Counted from the stretch's first letter, positions 1 to 5,507 are shown. The stretch is 10,163 nt of DNA from Candidatus Falkowbacteria bacterium CG10_big_fil_rev_8_21_14_0_10_44_15 (GCA_002773575.1 PFAT01000054.1:1-10163); one strand, 5' to 3'. Program-made: numbers and translations. The notes: generated by a model from the sequence alone, not told the origin.

Positions 1-28
1 CAAGTAACAAGTAACAAGTAACAAGAAG
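1..28. repeat. Tandem heptamer repeat (unit CAAGTAA)
   Basis: Three complete copies of CAAGTAA occupy 1-21 and a partial CAAG follows at 22-25, ending 10 bp before the rplW start. The array may begin upstream of the window. It fills the gap in front of rplW, where the end of rplD would be expected, and holds no Shine-Dalgarno sequence. A second 7-nt-period array lies after secY at 9496-9530, so this periodicity seems typical of the genome's intergenic spacers. The function is unknown. Confidence 0.8.
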
Positions 29-34
29 ATACTT

Positions 35-475
35 ATGAGCATATTTGGTAAAAAGCAAAGTAATCGGGTTAAGCAGGCAGCGAGCGATAAAATATCGGAG
101 CCGGTAAGCATGAAGGATTTATATGGAGGCGAAGGGGAAAAAGCAGCCGCTGCTCCGTCCCGAAGCGTAAAGCTCGCGACCCGACGGTACGCTGATTCGT
201 ATCGCGTGCTAGTTAAGCCGTTAGTGACCGAAAAGGCGGCTAAAATCGGCACGCAAAACAAGTACGCTTTTGTGGTGGCTAGCGCCGCCAACAAAATTAT
301 GGTTGCCCGCTCCATTGAACAGGTGTACGGCGTTAAGCCGGTTAAGGTCAATATCATCAGGTTGAAGGGTAAAATAGTCAGCAGCCAACGCTTGCGCGGC
401 CAGCGGAAGGACTGGAAGAAAGCAATCATTACTTTGCCGGCCGGGAAAAATATTAATATTTACGAAGGAGTGTAG
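35..475 (+). CDS. rplW: 50S ribosomal protein L23 (uL23), with N-terminal extension
   Basis: L23 binds 23S rRNA domain III at the polypeptide exit tunnel and is the docking point for trigger factor and SRP. The recognisable fold starts near residue 56 (YRVLVKPLVTEKA) and continues through KYAFVV, the VYGVKPVKVN segment and the basic loop that enters the tunnel wall, ending at ITLPAGKNINIYEGV. The protein has 146 residues, while the family usually has 95-100. The excess is an N-terminal stretch of about 55 residues, rich in Lys, Ser and Ala, that looks disordered. The ATG at 35 follows a heptamer repeat and has no Shine-Dalgarno sequence. An internal start nearer the core cannot be excluded, but no in-frame ATG with a better ribosome site is evident. 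rplB begins 5 bp after the stop, as in standard S10 operons. Confidence 0.95.
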   Translation: MSIFGKKQSNRVKQAASDKISEPVSMKDLYGGEGEKAAAAPSRSVKLATRRYADSYRVLVKPLVTEKAAKIGTQNKYAFVVASAANKIMVARSIEQVYGVKPVKVNIIRLKGKIVSSQRLRGQRKDWKKAIITLPAGKNINIYEGV

Positions 476-480
476 TTAAT

Positions 481-1317
481 ATGGGAATTAGAAAAGTAAA
501 ACCGATAACCAATGCCTTGCGCCAAGCGACTTTTGACGATTGGTTAGATATTACCGCAGTTAAGCCGCTAAAGCAGCTGACGGTGCCGAAGAAAAAAAAG
601 GGCGGCCGTAATATGCAGGGCAAAATTACCGTCCGGCATCAGGGCGGCGGAGCCAAGCAGCGGGTGCGCTTGATTGATTTTAAACAGGATAAGTTTGATA
701 TTCCCGCGACGGTGAAAACGATTGAATACGACCCAATCCGGGGGGCAAGAATCGCCTTATTGTATTATCGCGACGGAGCCAAGCGCTATATCATCGCCCC
801 CGACGGCTTAAAAGTCGGCGATGCGGTGATGAGTTCGCTGCAAAAGCAAGAGATAAAAATCGGCATCCGTTTGCCGCTTAAATATATCCCGGTAGGAATT
901 GAAGTTCACAATGTGGAGTTAGTGCGGGGCGCGGGCGGGAAACTCGCGCGGGGCGCGGGGAATTTAGTGCAGGTGATGGCCGTTGACGGCGACCATGTCC
1001 AATTAAAGCTGCCTTCGGGAGAAATCAGGTTAGTCAAAGGCGATTGCCTAGCTACTGTCGGCAAGGTCAGCAATCCTGATTGGCGTTTAATTTCTATCGG
1101 CAAAGCCGGCCGCCAACGGTTATTAGGGATTAGGCCGACCGTGCGCGGTACGGCGATGAACCCGGTTGACCATCCGCACGGCGGCGGCGAAGGCAAACAG
1201 TCTATCGGTTTGAAAGCGCCGAAAAACCTCTGGGGCAAAAAAGTTTTAGGCGTGCCGACCCGAAAGCCCCAGCCGTCAGACAGATTAATTATTCAAAGAA
1301 GGAAAAAGAGAAAGTAA
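481..1317 (+). CDS. rplB: 50S ribosomal protein L2 (uL2)
   Basis: L2 is a primary 23S rRNA binder needed for subunit association and for the peptidyl-transferase region. The 278-residue length is normal. The N-terminal OB-fold region contains GGRNMQGKITVRHQGGGAKQ (about 41-60). The central SH3-like domain includes the GKAGRQR segment (208-213). The C-terminal hallmark VRGTAMNPVDHPHGGGEGK (221-239) holds the conserved histidines near the catalytic centre, and the protein ends in a basic RRKKRK tail. The ATG at 481 is preceded by AAGGAG at 465-470 with a 10-nt spacer, inside the last codons of rplW. This is one of only two clear Shine-Dalgarno-like sites in the window. A 124-bp gap follows before rpsS. 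Confidence 0.98.
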   Translation: MGIRKVKPITNALRQATFDDWLDITAVKPLKQLTVPKKKKGGRNMQGKITVRHQGGGAKQRVRLIDFKQDKFDIPATVKTIEYDPIRGARIALLYYRDGAKRYIIAPDGLKVGDAVMSSLQKQEIKIGIRLPLKYIPVGIEVHNVELVRGAGGKLARGAGNLVQVMAVDGDHVQLKLPSGEIRLVKGDCLATVGKVSNPDWRLISIGKAGRQRLLGIRPTVRGTAMNPVDHPHGGGEGKQSIGLKAPKNLWGKKVLGVPTRKPQPSDRLIIQRRKKRK

Positions 1318-1322
1318 AAAGA

Positions 1323-1354
1323 CATTAAAACACAAGCGCATTAAAGCATTAAAA
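1323..1354 (+). repeat. A-rich imperfect repeats (CATTAAA) in the rplB-rpsS gap
   Basis: CATTAAA occurs at 1323-1329, 1339-1345 and 1347-1353, and the last two form an 8-nt tandem. A similar 8-nt tandem (ACATAAAA twice, 4183-4198) lies at the equivalent place in the rpsQ-rplN gap. A weak A/T stem (1349-1357 with 1369-1377, one G-U pair) overlaps the end. There is no coding potential. An A-rich upstream promoter element is one possible role, but this is speculative. Confidence 0.5.
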
Positions 1355-1391
1355 CAAGAAAACACTTATTGTTTTGAGAATCATAATGAGG

Positions 1392-1420
1392 TTGAAATAA
1401 GGTTCGTTAGCTAATAAAAT
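1392..1420 (+). promoter_or_regulatory. Predicted sigma70-type internal promoter for rpsS
   Basis: TTGAAA at 1392-1397 (5 of 6 to TTGACA) and TAAAAT at 1415-1420 (5 of 6 to TATAAT) are separated by exactly 17 nt. Transcription would start near 1427, leaving a leader of about 15 nt before the rpsS ATG at 1442. The site lies in a 124-bp gap that is long for an S10 operon. It suggests that rpsS and downstream genes can be transcribed independently of rplW and rplB. This is a sequence-match prediction only. Confidence 0.55.
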
Positions 1421-1444
1421 CCGTACTAACATGTTGAACATATG
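1401..1444 (+). repeat. Start-proximal repeat cassette, copy 1 (before rpsS)
   Basis: The segment contains GGTTCG, six variable bases, AATAAA, then TCCGTACTAAC and finally TTGAACATATG, whose last ATG is the rpsS start codon. It matches the rplP leader (3284-3326) at about 33 of 44 positions by hand alignment with one gap. Its second half matches the rplN leader (4218-4246). The AATAAAAT part overlaps the predicted -10 box, so the conserved TCCGTAC would fall at the transcription start. Confidence 0.7.
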
Positions 1445-1783
1445 TCCAGAAGTTTAAAAAAAGGTCCTTATGTGAATGAGGATTTAATGAAAAAAATTAA
1501 CAAGGCGCGGCCGGAAGATAAGACAATGATCAAGACCTGGGACCGAGCTTGCACGATTACGCCGGAGATGGTAGGTTTTACTATCGGCGTTCATAACGGC
1601 AGACAGCATCTGCCGGTAAGAGTGGTGGAAAATATGGTTGGCCATAAATTAGGCGAATTTTCGCCCACCAAAAAGTTTATTGTCCACGGGGGCAGGAAAG
1701 CCAAAGAAGAAGAAAAGGAAGCGGCTCAAAAAGCGGCCGCCGCCAGTACCGCCACCGTCGCCGCTCCGCCTAAAACGGCTTAA
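1442..1783 (+). CDS. rpsS: 30S ribosomal protein S19 (uS19), with Ala-rich tail
   Basis: S19 binds 16S rRNA in the 30S head with S13 and contacts the A-site finger of 23S rRNA. Family hallmarks are the start [18 protein letters not shown], the central [28 protein letters not shown] (about 32-58) and [14 protein letters not shown] (66-79). The core ends near residue 86, and a tail of about 27 residues rich in Lys/Glu and then Ala/Thr/Pro brings the total to 113, against roughly 92 for the usual protein. The ATG at 1442 is the end of the repeated TTGAACATATG motif and has no Shine-Dalgarno sequence. rplV starts 11 bp downstream in an A/T-only spacer. Confidence 0.97.
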   Translation: MSRSLKKGPYVNEDLMKKINKARPEDKTMIKTWDRACTITPEMVGFTIGVHNGRQHLPVRVVENMVGHKLGEFSPTKKFIVHGGRKAKEEEKEAAQKAAAASTATVAAPPKTA

Positions 1784-1794
1784 TTATTTTTTAT

Positions 1795-2394
1795 ATGCAG
1801 ACCAGCGCCAAGGTAAACAATCTTAGAATTTCGCCGCGCAAGTTGCGGTTGGTGGTTGATGTCGTTCGCGGCCTGCGGGCAGAGGAAGCCTTGCAGCGTC
1901 TGCGTTTGCTGAATAAGGCAGCCAGCCATCCGGTAATCAAGCTGATTCGTTCCGGAGTGGCTAACGCGGAGCATAATTTTGAGTTAGCTAAGGATAATTT
2001 ATATGTTAAAGAAATCAGAGTTGACGCCGCGGCTACCTTAAAGCGCTGGATGCCGCGGGCGCACGGACGCGCTACGCCGATTCGGAAACGAGGCAGCCAT
2101 CTTAGCTTGATTTTAGGGGAAATAAAAGACAGCGGCGTCAAAACAGGCAAAAAACCAGCGGCGGAAGCGCCGGTAAAATTAACCGAGCTGGATAAAAAGC
2201 CGGCGGAAGCGATTAAGCCGGAGAAAATAACCAACGCCCAGCAAGACGTTTTCGATACGGAAGCCAAAGACACTTCTGCCGAAGCAGTTAAGGAAATACA
2301 GGATACGCGGCGCGAGGGCCGTCGGGGGCAGGCCAGAATGGAGGGAGGGCGCAAGGGTTTTGCCAGCAGAATATTTAGAAGGAAGAGCGGATAA
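1795..2394 (+). CDS. rplV: 50S ribosomal protein L22 (uL22), with long charged C-terminal extension
   Basis: L22 contacts all 23S rRNA domains, and its beta-hairpin forms part of the exit-tunnel constriction. The core is residues 1-111: the RISPRKLRLVVDVVRG segment (11-26), the helix with AASHPVIKLIRSGVANAEHNF (42-62), and the hairpin RWMPRAHGRATPIRKRGSHL (84-103), which includes the tunnel loop. After residue 111 come about 88 more residues not present in the usual protein of about 110: a Lys/Glu/Ala-rich linker to about 170, then an Arg/Gly-rich end (RREGRRGQ, ending in RIFRRKSG). The tail is probably disordered in solution and could bind rRNA through its end, which is inference. The ATG at 1795 follows TTTTTTAT with no Shine-Dalgarno sequence. 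Confidence 0.96.
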   Translation: MQTSAKVNNLRISPRKLRLVVDVVRGLRAEEALQRLRLLNKAASHPVIKLIRSGVANAEHNFELAKDNLYVKEIRVDAAATLKRWMPRAHGRATPIRKRGSHLSLILGEIKDSGVKTGKKPAAEAPVKLTELDKKPAEAIKPEKITNAQQDVFDTEAKDTSAEAVKEIQDTRREGRRGQARMEGGRKGFASRIFRRKSG

Positions 2395-2417
2395 TTTTAA
2401 TTAAATAGCAAAAAGAC

Positions 2418-3113
2418 ATGGGACAAAAAGTACATCCAAAAATTTTTCGCACCGGCGTCATTTATTCCTGGCCGTCAAAGTGGTTCAGCGCCGGTCGTAA
2501 TTTTCCCTCTAAGCTCAAGCAGGACGTTGAGATTCGCCGCTTCCTCATTCATAAATTAAGAGAAGCGAGCGTGGATAAAGTAGAAATTGAGCGCGACGCC
2601 CAGAAAATCACCGTCACGGTTTATACCGCTAAGCCCGGCTTAATTATCGGCCGGGGCGGCGCGGGAGCGGAAGATTTAAAGAAAGAAATTAAGCGGAAGT
2701 TTTTGCCGAAAGTTAAGTTGGGAGAAATTCATCTCAACATTAACGAAGTGGACCGGCCGAATTTATCCGCTTCCATAGTAATGCAAGCGATGGTTTTAGA
2801 CATAGAAAAGCGTTTGCCGTACAAACGGGTGATGAAACAGGCGATTATGCACGTGCAGCGCGCGGGAGCTTTAGGCGTTAAAGCGCTGGTTAAAGGCCGT
2901 TTAAACGGCGCCGAAATCGCGCGCGAAGAGAAAATGGTCGCGGGTAAAATCCCCTTGCATACTTTGCGCGCCGACATTGATTACGCCCAAGGCACGGCGC
3001 ATACTACCTACGGGTCAATCGGCGTAAAAGTTTGGATTTATCGCGGCGAGATTTTTAGCAAGGAAGAAAGCAGAACCGGCGATGTAATAGGAGAAATAAG
3101 AAGTAAGAAGTAA
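2418..3113 (+). CDS. rpsC: 30S ribosomal protein S3 (uS3)
   Basis: S3 sits in the 30S head at the mRNA entry pore and takes part in unwinding mRNA with S4 and S5. The sequence starts MGQKVHPKIFRTGV, typical of the family. The N-terminal KH type 2 domain follows, with its GxxG loop as GRGG (78-81) within PGLIIGRGGAGAEDLKKEI. The C-terminal S3 domain contains NLSASIVMQAM, RVMKQAIMHVQRAGALGVK and IPLHTLRADIDYAQGTAHTTYGSIGVKVWIYRGE. The length of 231 residues is normal. The gene begins 23 bp after rplV with C rather than T at -1, one of two exceptions in the cluster. It is followed by an atypical 210-bp gap, where most bacteria join rpsC and rplP closely. Confidence 0.98.
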   Translation: MGQKVHPKIFRTGVIYSWPSKWFSAGRNFPSKLKQDVEIRRFLIHKLREASVDKVEIERDAQKITVTVYTAKPGLIIGRGGAGAEDLKKEIKRKFLPKVKLGEIHLNINEVDRPNLSASIVMQAMVLDIEKRLPYKRVMKQAIMHVQRAGALGVKALVKGRLNGAEIAREEKMVAGKIPLHTLRADIDYAQGTAHTTYGSIGVKVWIYRGEIFSKEESRTGDVIGEIRSKK

Positions 3114-3120
3114 CCCATCG

Positions 3121-3174
3121 AAAGCCCGGAGGGCATTCAGGCGGGCCCGCCTAGCTACGAAGTTGCTGGCGGGG
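3121..3174. repeat. GC-rich palindromic element between rpsC and rplP
   Basis: This short block is far richer in G and C than the A-rich sequence after it. It contains a small hairpin (GCCC 3124-3127, GGA loop, GGGC 3131-3134), a perfect 14-bp palindrome AGGCGGGCCCGCCT (3139-3152), and a larger stem with CCCGCC (3146-3151) pairing to GGCGGG (3168-3173). The arms share bases, so the palindrome and the larger stem exclude each other. No T-run follows on the + strand, so it is not a normal intrinsic terminator. It resembles a dispersed REP-like or small non-autonomous element. Its repeat status is inference. Confidence 0.6.
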
Positions 3175-3250
3175 AAGACAAAAAAAGTGAAAAGTTAAAA
3201 GAAAAGATATTATAAGAAATAGTATTCGTGGCATTCGCATTCGTCTGGAT

Positions 3251-3259
3251 TGGTATAAG
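3251..3259 (+). promoter_or_regulatory. Possible extended -10 promoter in the rplP leader
   Basis: TG at 3251-3252, one base, then TATAAG at 3254-3259 forms an extended -10 element with 5 of 6 matches in the hexamer. No acceptable -35 box is seen at 16-18 nt upstream. The match lies directly before the TCCGTAC of cassette copy 2, at almost the same offset as the predicted -10 in the rpsS leader. The support is weak. Confidence 0.3.
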
Positions 3260-3284
3260 TCCGTACGAAGAATTCGTATTAATG
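3256..3284 (+). repeat. Start-proximal repeat cassette, copy 2 (upstream half of the rplP leader)
   Basis: This aligns without gaps to 4218-4246 before rplN at about 22 of 29 positions. The first 11 bases, TAAGTCCGTAC, are identical, and both end in an ATG. Here that ATG (3282-3284) opens only a 12-codon reading frame (MVRKQIKSAITI) ending in TGA at 3318-3320, in the same frame as rplP. The copy contains a 6-bp hairpin, TACGAA (3264-3269) with TTCGTA (3273-3278) around a GAA loop. It looks like a decayed earlier copy beside copy 3. Confidence 0.6.
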
Positions 3285-3326
3285 GTTCGCAAACAAATAA
3301 AGTCCGCAATAACTATTTGAACTATG
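3284..3326 (+). repeat. Start-proximal repeat cassette, copy 3 (rplP start)
   Basis: The segment contains GGTTCG (3284-3289), six variable bases, AATAAA (3296-3301), GTCCG, TAAC and TTGAACTATG, ending at the rplP start codon. Spacing equals that in the rpsS leader except for one missing base just before ATG. No good -35 box is found at 16-18 nt from its TAAAGT (3298-3303), so a promoter role is less clear here than at rpsS. Confidence 0.65.
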
Positions 3327-3728
3327 TTGGCGCCCAAAAAAACAAAACACCGCAAATACCACCAGATAAAGCCCGCCGGCAAAAGCGCGCGCGGAGCCGA
3401 ATTAAGCTTTGGCAGTTTCGGCCTGAAAGCGTTGCAGTCGCGCTGGATTACTTCCCGGCAGATTGAAGCGGCGCGGCGCGTCATTACCCGCTATACGGCG
3501 CGCGGCGGGAAGATGTGGATTAGGATATTTCCGGACATAGTCATCACTAAAAAGAGCGGCGAAATTCCCATGGGCAAAGGCAAGGGCGAGCCGGACCATT
3601 TTGTCGCTATTGTCCGCCGCGGCCGGATATTATTTGAATTGGAAGGAATGAAAGAATCTTTAGCCAAAGAAGCGCTGACCTTAGCGGCTCATAAATTACC
3701 GATTAAATGTCAGTTTGTTAAAAAGTAA
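3324..3728 (+). CDS. rplP: 50S ribosomal protein L16 (uL16)
   Basis: L16 lies between the peptidyl-transferase centre and the 5S rRNA region and helps position A-site tRNA. The 134-residue protein has the usual features: LAPKKTKHRKYH at the start, SFGSFGLKAL (28-37), SRQIEAARRVITRYTARGGKMWIRIFPD (44-71), the loop PMGKGKG (82-88) and AAHKLPIKCQFVKK at the end. By manual alignment, the residue just before MGKGKG is Pro82, while Escherichia coli has Arg81, the arginine hydroxylated by the YcfD (RoxA) oxygenase. The ATG at 3324 terminates cassette copy 3, with TTGAACT immediately before it and no Shine-Dalgarno sequence. rpmC follows after 3 bp. Confidence 0.98.
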   Translation: MLAPKKTKHRKYHQIKPAGKSARGAELSFGSFGLKALQSRWITSRQIEAARRVITRYTARGGKMWIRIFPDIVITKKSGEIPMGKGKGEPDHFVAIVRRGRILFELEGMKESLAKEALTLAAHKLPIKCQFVKK

Positions 3729-3731
3729 AAT

Positions 3732-3923
3732 ATGGAGATTAAAGAATTAAAAAATAAATCACTGGCTGAATTGCAGAAGTTATTGGCGCAGACGCGCGAT
3801 CGGTTGCGGGAGGCGCGCTTTAAAGACGCGGCTAAGCAACTAAAAAACGTGCGCGCCGTTAGAGTAATAAAAAAAGACATTGCCCAAATTTTAACCCTGA
3901 TTAATTCGCACTATGGCCAATAA
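3732..3923 (+). CDS. rpmC: 50S ribosomal protein L29 (uL29)
   Basis: L29 is a small two-helix protein on the outer rim of the exit tunnel, next to L23. The 63 residues match the family: [31 protein letters not shown] for the first helix and loop, then [20 protein letters not shown] for the second. The region between helices ([10 protein letters not shown]) replaces the usual QLENTARI-like segment. The start lies 3 bp after rplP, with TAAAAT before the ATG and no Shine-Dalgarno sequence. The last 11 bases (3913-3923) overlap the start of rpsQ, suggesting translational coupling. Confidence 0.95.
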   Translation: MEIKELKNKSLAELQKLLAQTRDRLREARFKDAAKQLKNVRAVRVIKKDIAQILTLINSHYGQ

Positions 3924-4179
3924 GCAACTAAACAAAATCAGTAAAAAATTTCAAGGAATAGTAGTGAGCGACAAAATGGATAAAACCATCGTGGTTAAAG
4001 TTGACCGGGTGAAACGGCACCCCAAATATCACAAAAGTTTTTTGGTGAGCAAGCAATATAAAGTGCATGACGAACGCAACCGGTTTAAAGACGGCGATCA
4101 AGTCGTTTTTGTGGAGTGCCGGCCGTTATCCAAAGACAAAAGATGGCGAGTGCTGTATGAAGTAAGCAGCAAACAGTAA
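3913..4179 (+). CDS. rpsQ: 30S ribosomal protein S17 (uS17)
   Basis: S17 is an OB-fold protein that binds 16S rRNA early in the 30S body. The family signature is clear: [46 protein letters not shown] (about 11-57), followed by [25 protein letters not shown]. The length of 88 residues is ordinary. Its ATG lies inside the end of rpmC in another frame (11-bp overlap), so translation probably couples to rpmC, since no Shine-Dalgarno site is present. A 64-bp A-rich gap separates it from rplN. Confidence 0.97.
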   Translation: MANKQLNKISKKFQGIVVSDKMDKTIVVKVDRVKRHPKYHKSFLVSKQYKVHDERNRFKDGDQVVFVECRPLSKDKRWRVLYEVSSKQ

Positions 4180-4182
4180 GAA

Positions 4183-4198
4183 ACATAAAAACATAAAA
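4183..4198 (+). repeat. Octamer tandem ACATAAAA (two copies) in the rpsQ-rplN gap
   Basis: Two perfect tandem copies of ACATAAAA begin just after the rpsQ stop and run into more A-rich sequence up to the rplN cassette. The arrangement of an A-rich repeat followed by a cassette and an ATG mirrors the rplB-rpsS gap. No convincing -35 box is present, so this gap alone does not show a good promoter. Confidence 0.5.
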
Positions 4199-4217
4199 AC
4201 ACCAGAACAAAAAAGCA

Positions 4218-4246
4218 TAAGTCCGTACTAAGTATTTGAACATATG
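4218..4246 (+). repeat. Start-proximal repeat cassette, copy 4 (rplN start)
   Basis: The segment contains TAAG, TCCGTACTAA and TTGAACATATG, ending at the rplN start codon. It shares TCCGTACTAA and TTGAACATATG with the rpsS leader at identical spacing (12 bases between TAA and ATG in both). CATAAG (4216-4221) sits where the other copies have a -10-like hexamer. The GGTTCG part seen in copies 1 and 3 is absent. Confidence 0.7.
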
Positions 4247-4615
4247 ATCCAACATCGAACAATGTTAAAATTAGCCGATAATACCGGCGCCAAGCTAGTG
4301 CAATGCATCAAAGTTTTGGGCGGCTATAAAAAGCGGTACGCGAGGATAGGCGACATTATTACGGTAACGGTGAAAATGGCGGCGCCGCATAGTTTGGTCA
4401 AAAAAGGCGAAGTCCTGCCGGCAGTAGTGGTAAGAACCAGAAAAGAAATCAAACGCCCTAACGGCGTCTGCGTCCGTTTTAACGAGAACGCTTGCGTGTT
4501 GGTTGACCCCAAAAGCAAAGAGCCAAAAGGCACGAGAATTTTCGGTCCGGTTACCAGAGAACTGCGCGAGCGAGGGTTTGCCAAAATTGTTTCCCTGGCG
4601 CCGGAAGTATTATAA
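4244..4615 (+). CDS. rplN: 50S ribosomal protein L14 (uL14)
   Basis: L14 lies at the subunit interface, forms intersubunit bridges with 16S rRNA and is the docking site of the silencing factor RsfS. The 123-residue length is typical. Diagnostic segments are [27 protein letters not shown] (1-27), the [13 protein letters not shown] stretch, [36 protein letters not shown] and [28 protein letters not shown] at the end. The ATG is the final part of cassette copy 4. rplX starts 4 bp after the TAA. Confidence 0.98.
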   Translation: MIQHRTMLKLADNTGAKLVQCIKVLGGYKKRYARIGDIITVTVKMAAPHSLVKKGEVLPAVVVRTRKEIKRPNGVCVRFNENACVLVDPKSKEPKGTRIFGPVTRELRERGFAKIVSLAPEVL

Positions 4616-4619
4616 ACAT

Positions 4620-4931
4620 ATGAAAATAAAATCAGGAGATAAAGTAAAAATCATAGCCGGGAAAGACAAAGACCATGCCGGCAAAGTGCTGCAGGTTTGG
4701 CCGCGCGCAGGGCTGGTAAGCGTTGAAAGCCGGAACCTGTTAATTAAGCATTTGCGTCCGCGCCGGCAAGGCGAAAAAGGGCAGCGGATAGAATTTCCGG
4801 CCCCGATGAGCATCGCTAATGTTATGCTTGTTTGCCCGCAATGCGGCCGGGCGACGAGAGTGGGTTCGCAAATGTTGGACGGCGGGAAAAAAGCCAGAAT
4901 TTGTAAAAAATGTAAACAAGTAATTGATTGA
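4620..4931 (+). CDS. rplX: 50S ribosomal protein L24 (uL24)
   Basis: L24 is an assembly initiator that binds the 5' part of 23S rRNA and sits at the tunnel exit. The N-terminal KOW motif reads KSGDKVKIIAGKDKDHAGKVLQV (4-26), followed by a long basic loop and MSIANVMLVCPQCGRATRVG. Two CxxC pairs (Cys72/75 and Cys95/98) form a probable zinc site, as in many L24 proteins. The 103-residue length is typical. The frame is open further upstream, but ATG 4620 gives the correct family N-terminus and does not run into rplN. ACATATG precedes the start without a Shine-Dalgarno sequence. Confidence 0.96.
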   Translation: MKIKSGDKVKIIAGKDKDHAGKVLQVWPRAGLVSVESRNLLIKHLRPRRQGEKGQRIEFPAPMSIANVMLVCPQCGRATRVGSQMLDGGKKARICKKCKQVID

Positions 4932-4933
4932 TT

Positions 4934-5491
4934 ATGACGCGGTTATACGCTAAATACCAAAAAGAAATAGTACCAAGCTTGCGGGAGAAATTCGGCTATC
5001 CCAATATTTTAGCCGTGCCTAAAGTGAACAAAGTGACCGTCAACGTAGGCGTGGGCAAGTTTGCTAAAGAGCCGGGTTTTTTAGAATCAGTTGAAAATAC
5101 GCTGCGGCAGATTACCGGACAAGCGCCGGTAAAGACTAAGGCCAAGCAGTCCATTTCTTCGTTTAAGATCCGCCAAGGGATGGTAGTCGGTTTTAAAGTA
5201 ACTCTGCGTCGCCAGCGGATGTACGATTTTATTGACAAACTGATTAACATCACTTTGCCGCGGACGCGCGATTTCCGCGGTTTGTCAACGGACGCCGTTG
5301 ACGGGCAGGGCAACTTCAACATTGGTTTTGCCGAACACATCGCTTTTCCCGAAGTGCAGGATGACGGCATCGCTAAAATTCACGGTTTAGAAGTTTGCCT
5401 CACGACGACGGCGCAAAATAAAGCCGAGGGGCTGGAACTGTTGCGTTTAATGGGCTTTCCTTTTAAATCTAAAGAGAAAAAAAGCAAATAA
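4934..5491 (+). CDS. rplE: 50S ribosomal protein L5 (uL5)
   Basis: L5 binds 5S rRNA with L18 and contacts the P-site tRNA and S13 at the head bridge. Recognisable parts are MTRLYAKYQKEIVPSLREKFGY, VPKVNKVTVNVGVG, the RQGMVVGFKVTLRRQRMYDFIDKL segment and LPRTRDFRGLS, with NIGFAEHIAFPEV following. The length of 185 residues is close to the usual 180. ATG 4934 is chosen over the in-frame TTG at 4928, which would overlap the rplX stop and add only two residues. The spacing to rplX is 2 bp, so coupling is likely. The C-terminus ends in a Lys-rich KSKEKKSK tail. Confidence 0.97.
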   Translation: MTRLYAKYQKEIVPSLREKFGYPNILAVPKVNKVTVNVGVGKFAKEPGFLESVENTLRQITGQAPVKTKAKQSISSFKIRQGMVVGFKVTLRRQRMYDFIDKLINITLPRTRDFRGLSTDAVDGQGNFNIGFAEHIAFPEVQDDGIAKIHGLEVCLTTTAQNKAEGLELLRLMGFPFKSKEKKSK

Positions 5492-5507
5492 TTATTAAAT
5501 AACTGCC

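Noticed and set aside
1..28. CRISPR array at the window start
   Set aside because: The units are 7 nt in direct tandem without spacers, so this is a simple tandem repeat.
1349..1377. A/T hairpin TTAAAACAA/TTGTTTTGA in the rplB-rpsS gap as a terminator
   Set aside because: The stem has only one G-C pair and one G-U pair and is not followed by a T-run, so it is too weak to call.
1791..2354. Minus-strand frame of 187 codons opposite rplV
   Set aside because: It is fully contained in rplV antisense, with no start context or family similarity.
3155..3484. Minus-strand frame covering the rpsC-rplP gap and the start of rplP
   Set aside because: More than half is antisense to rplP or runs through the palindromic element and A-rich spacer; no family similarity is visible.
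4180..4243. Conventional promoter before rplN
   Set aside because: CATAAG can serve as a poor -10 box, but no -35-like hexamer lies 16-18 nt upstream, so only the repeat cassette was reported.
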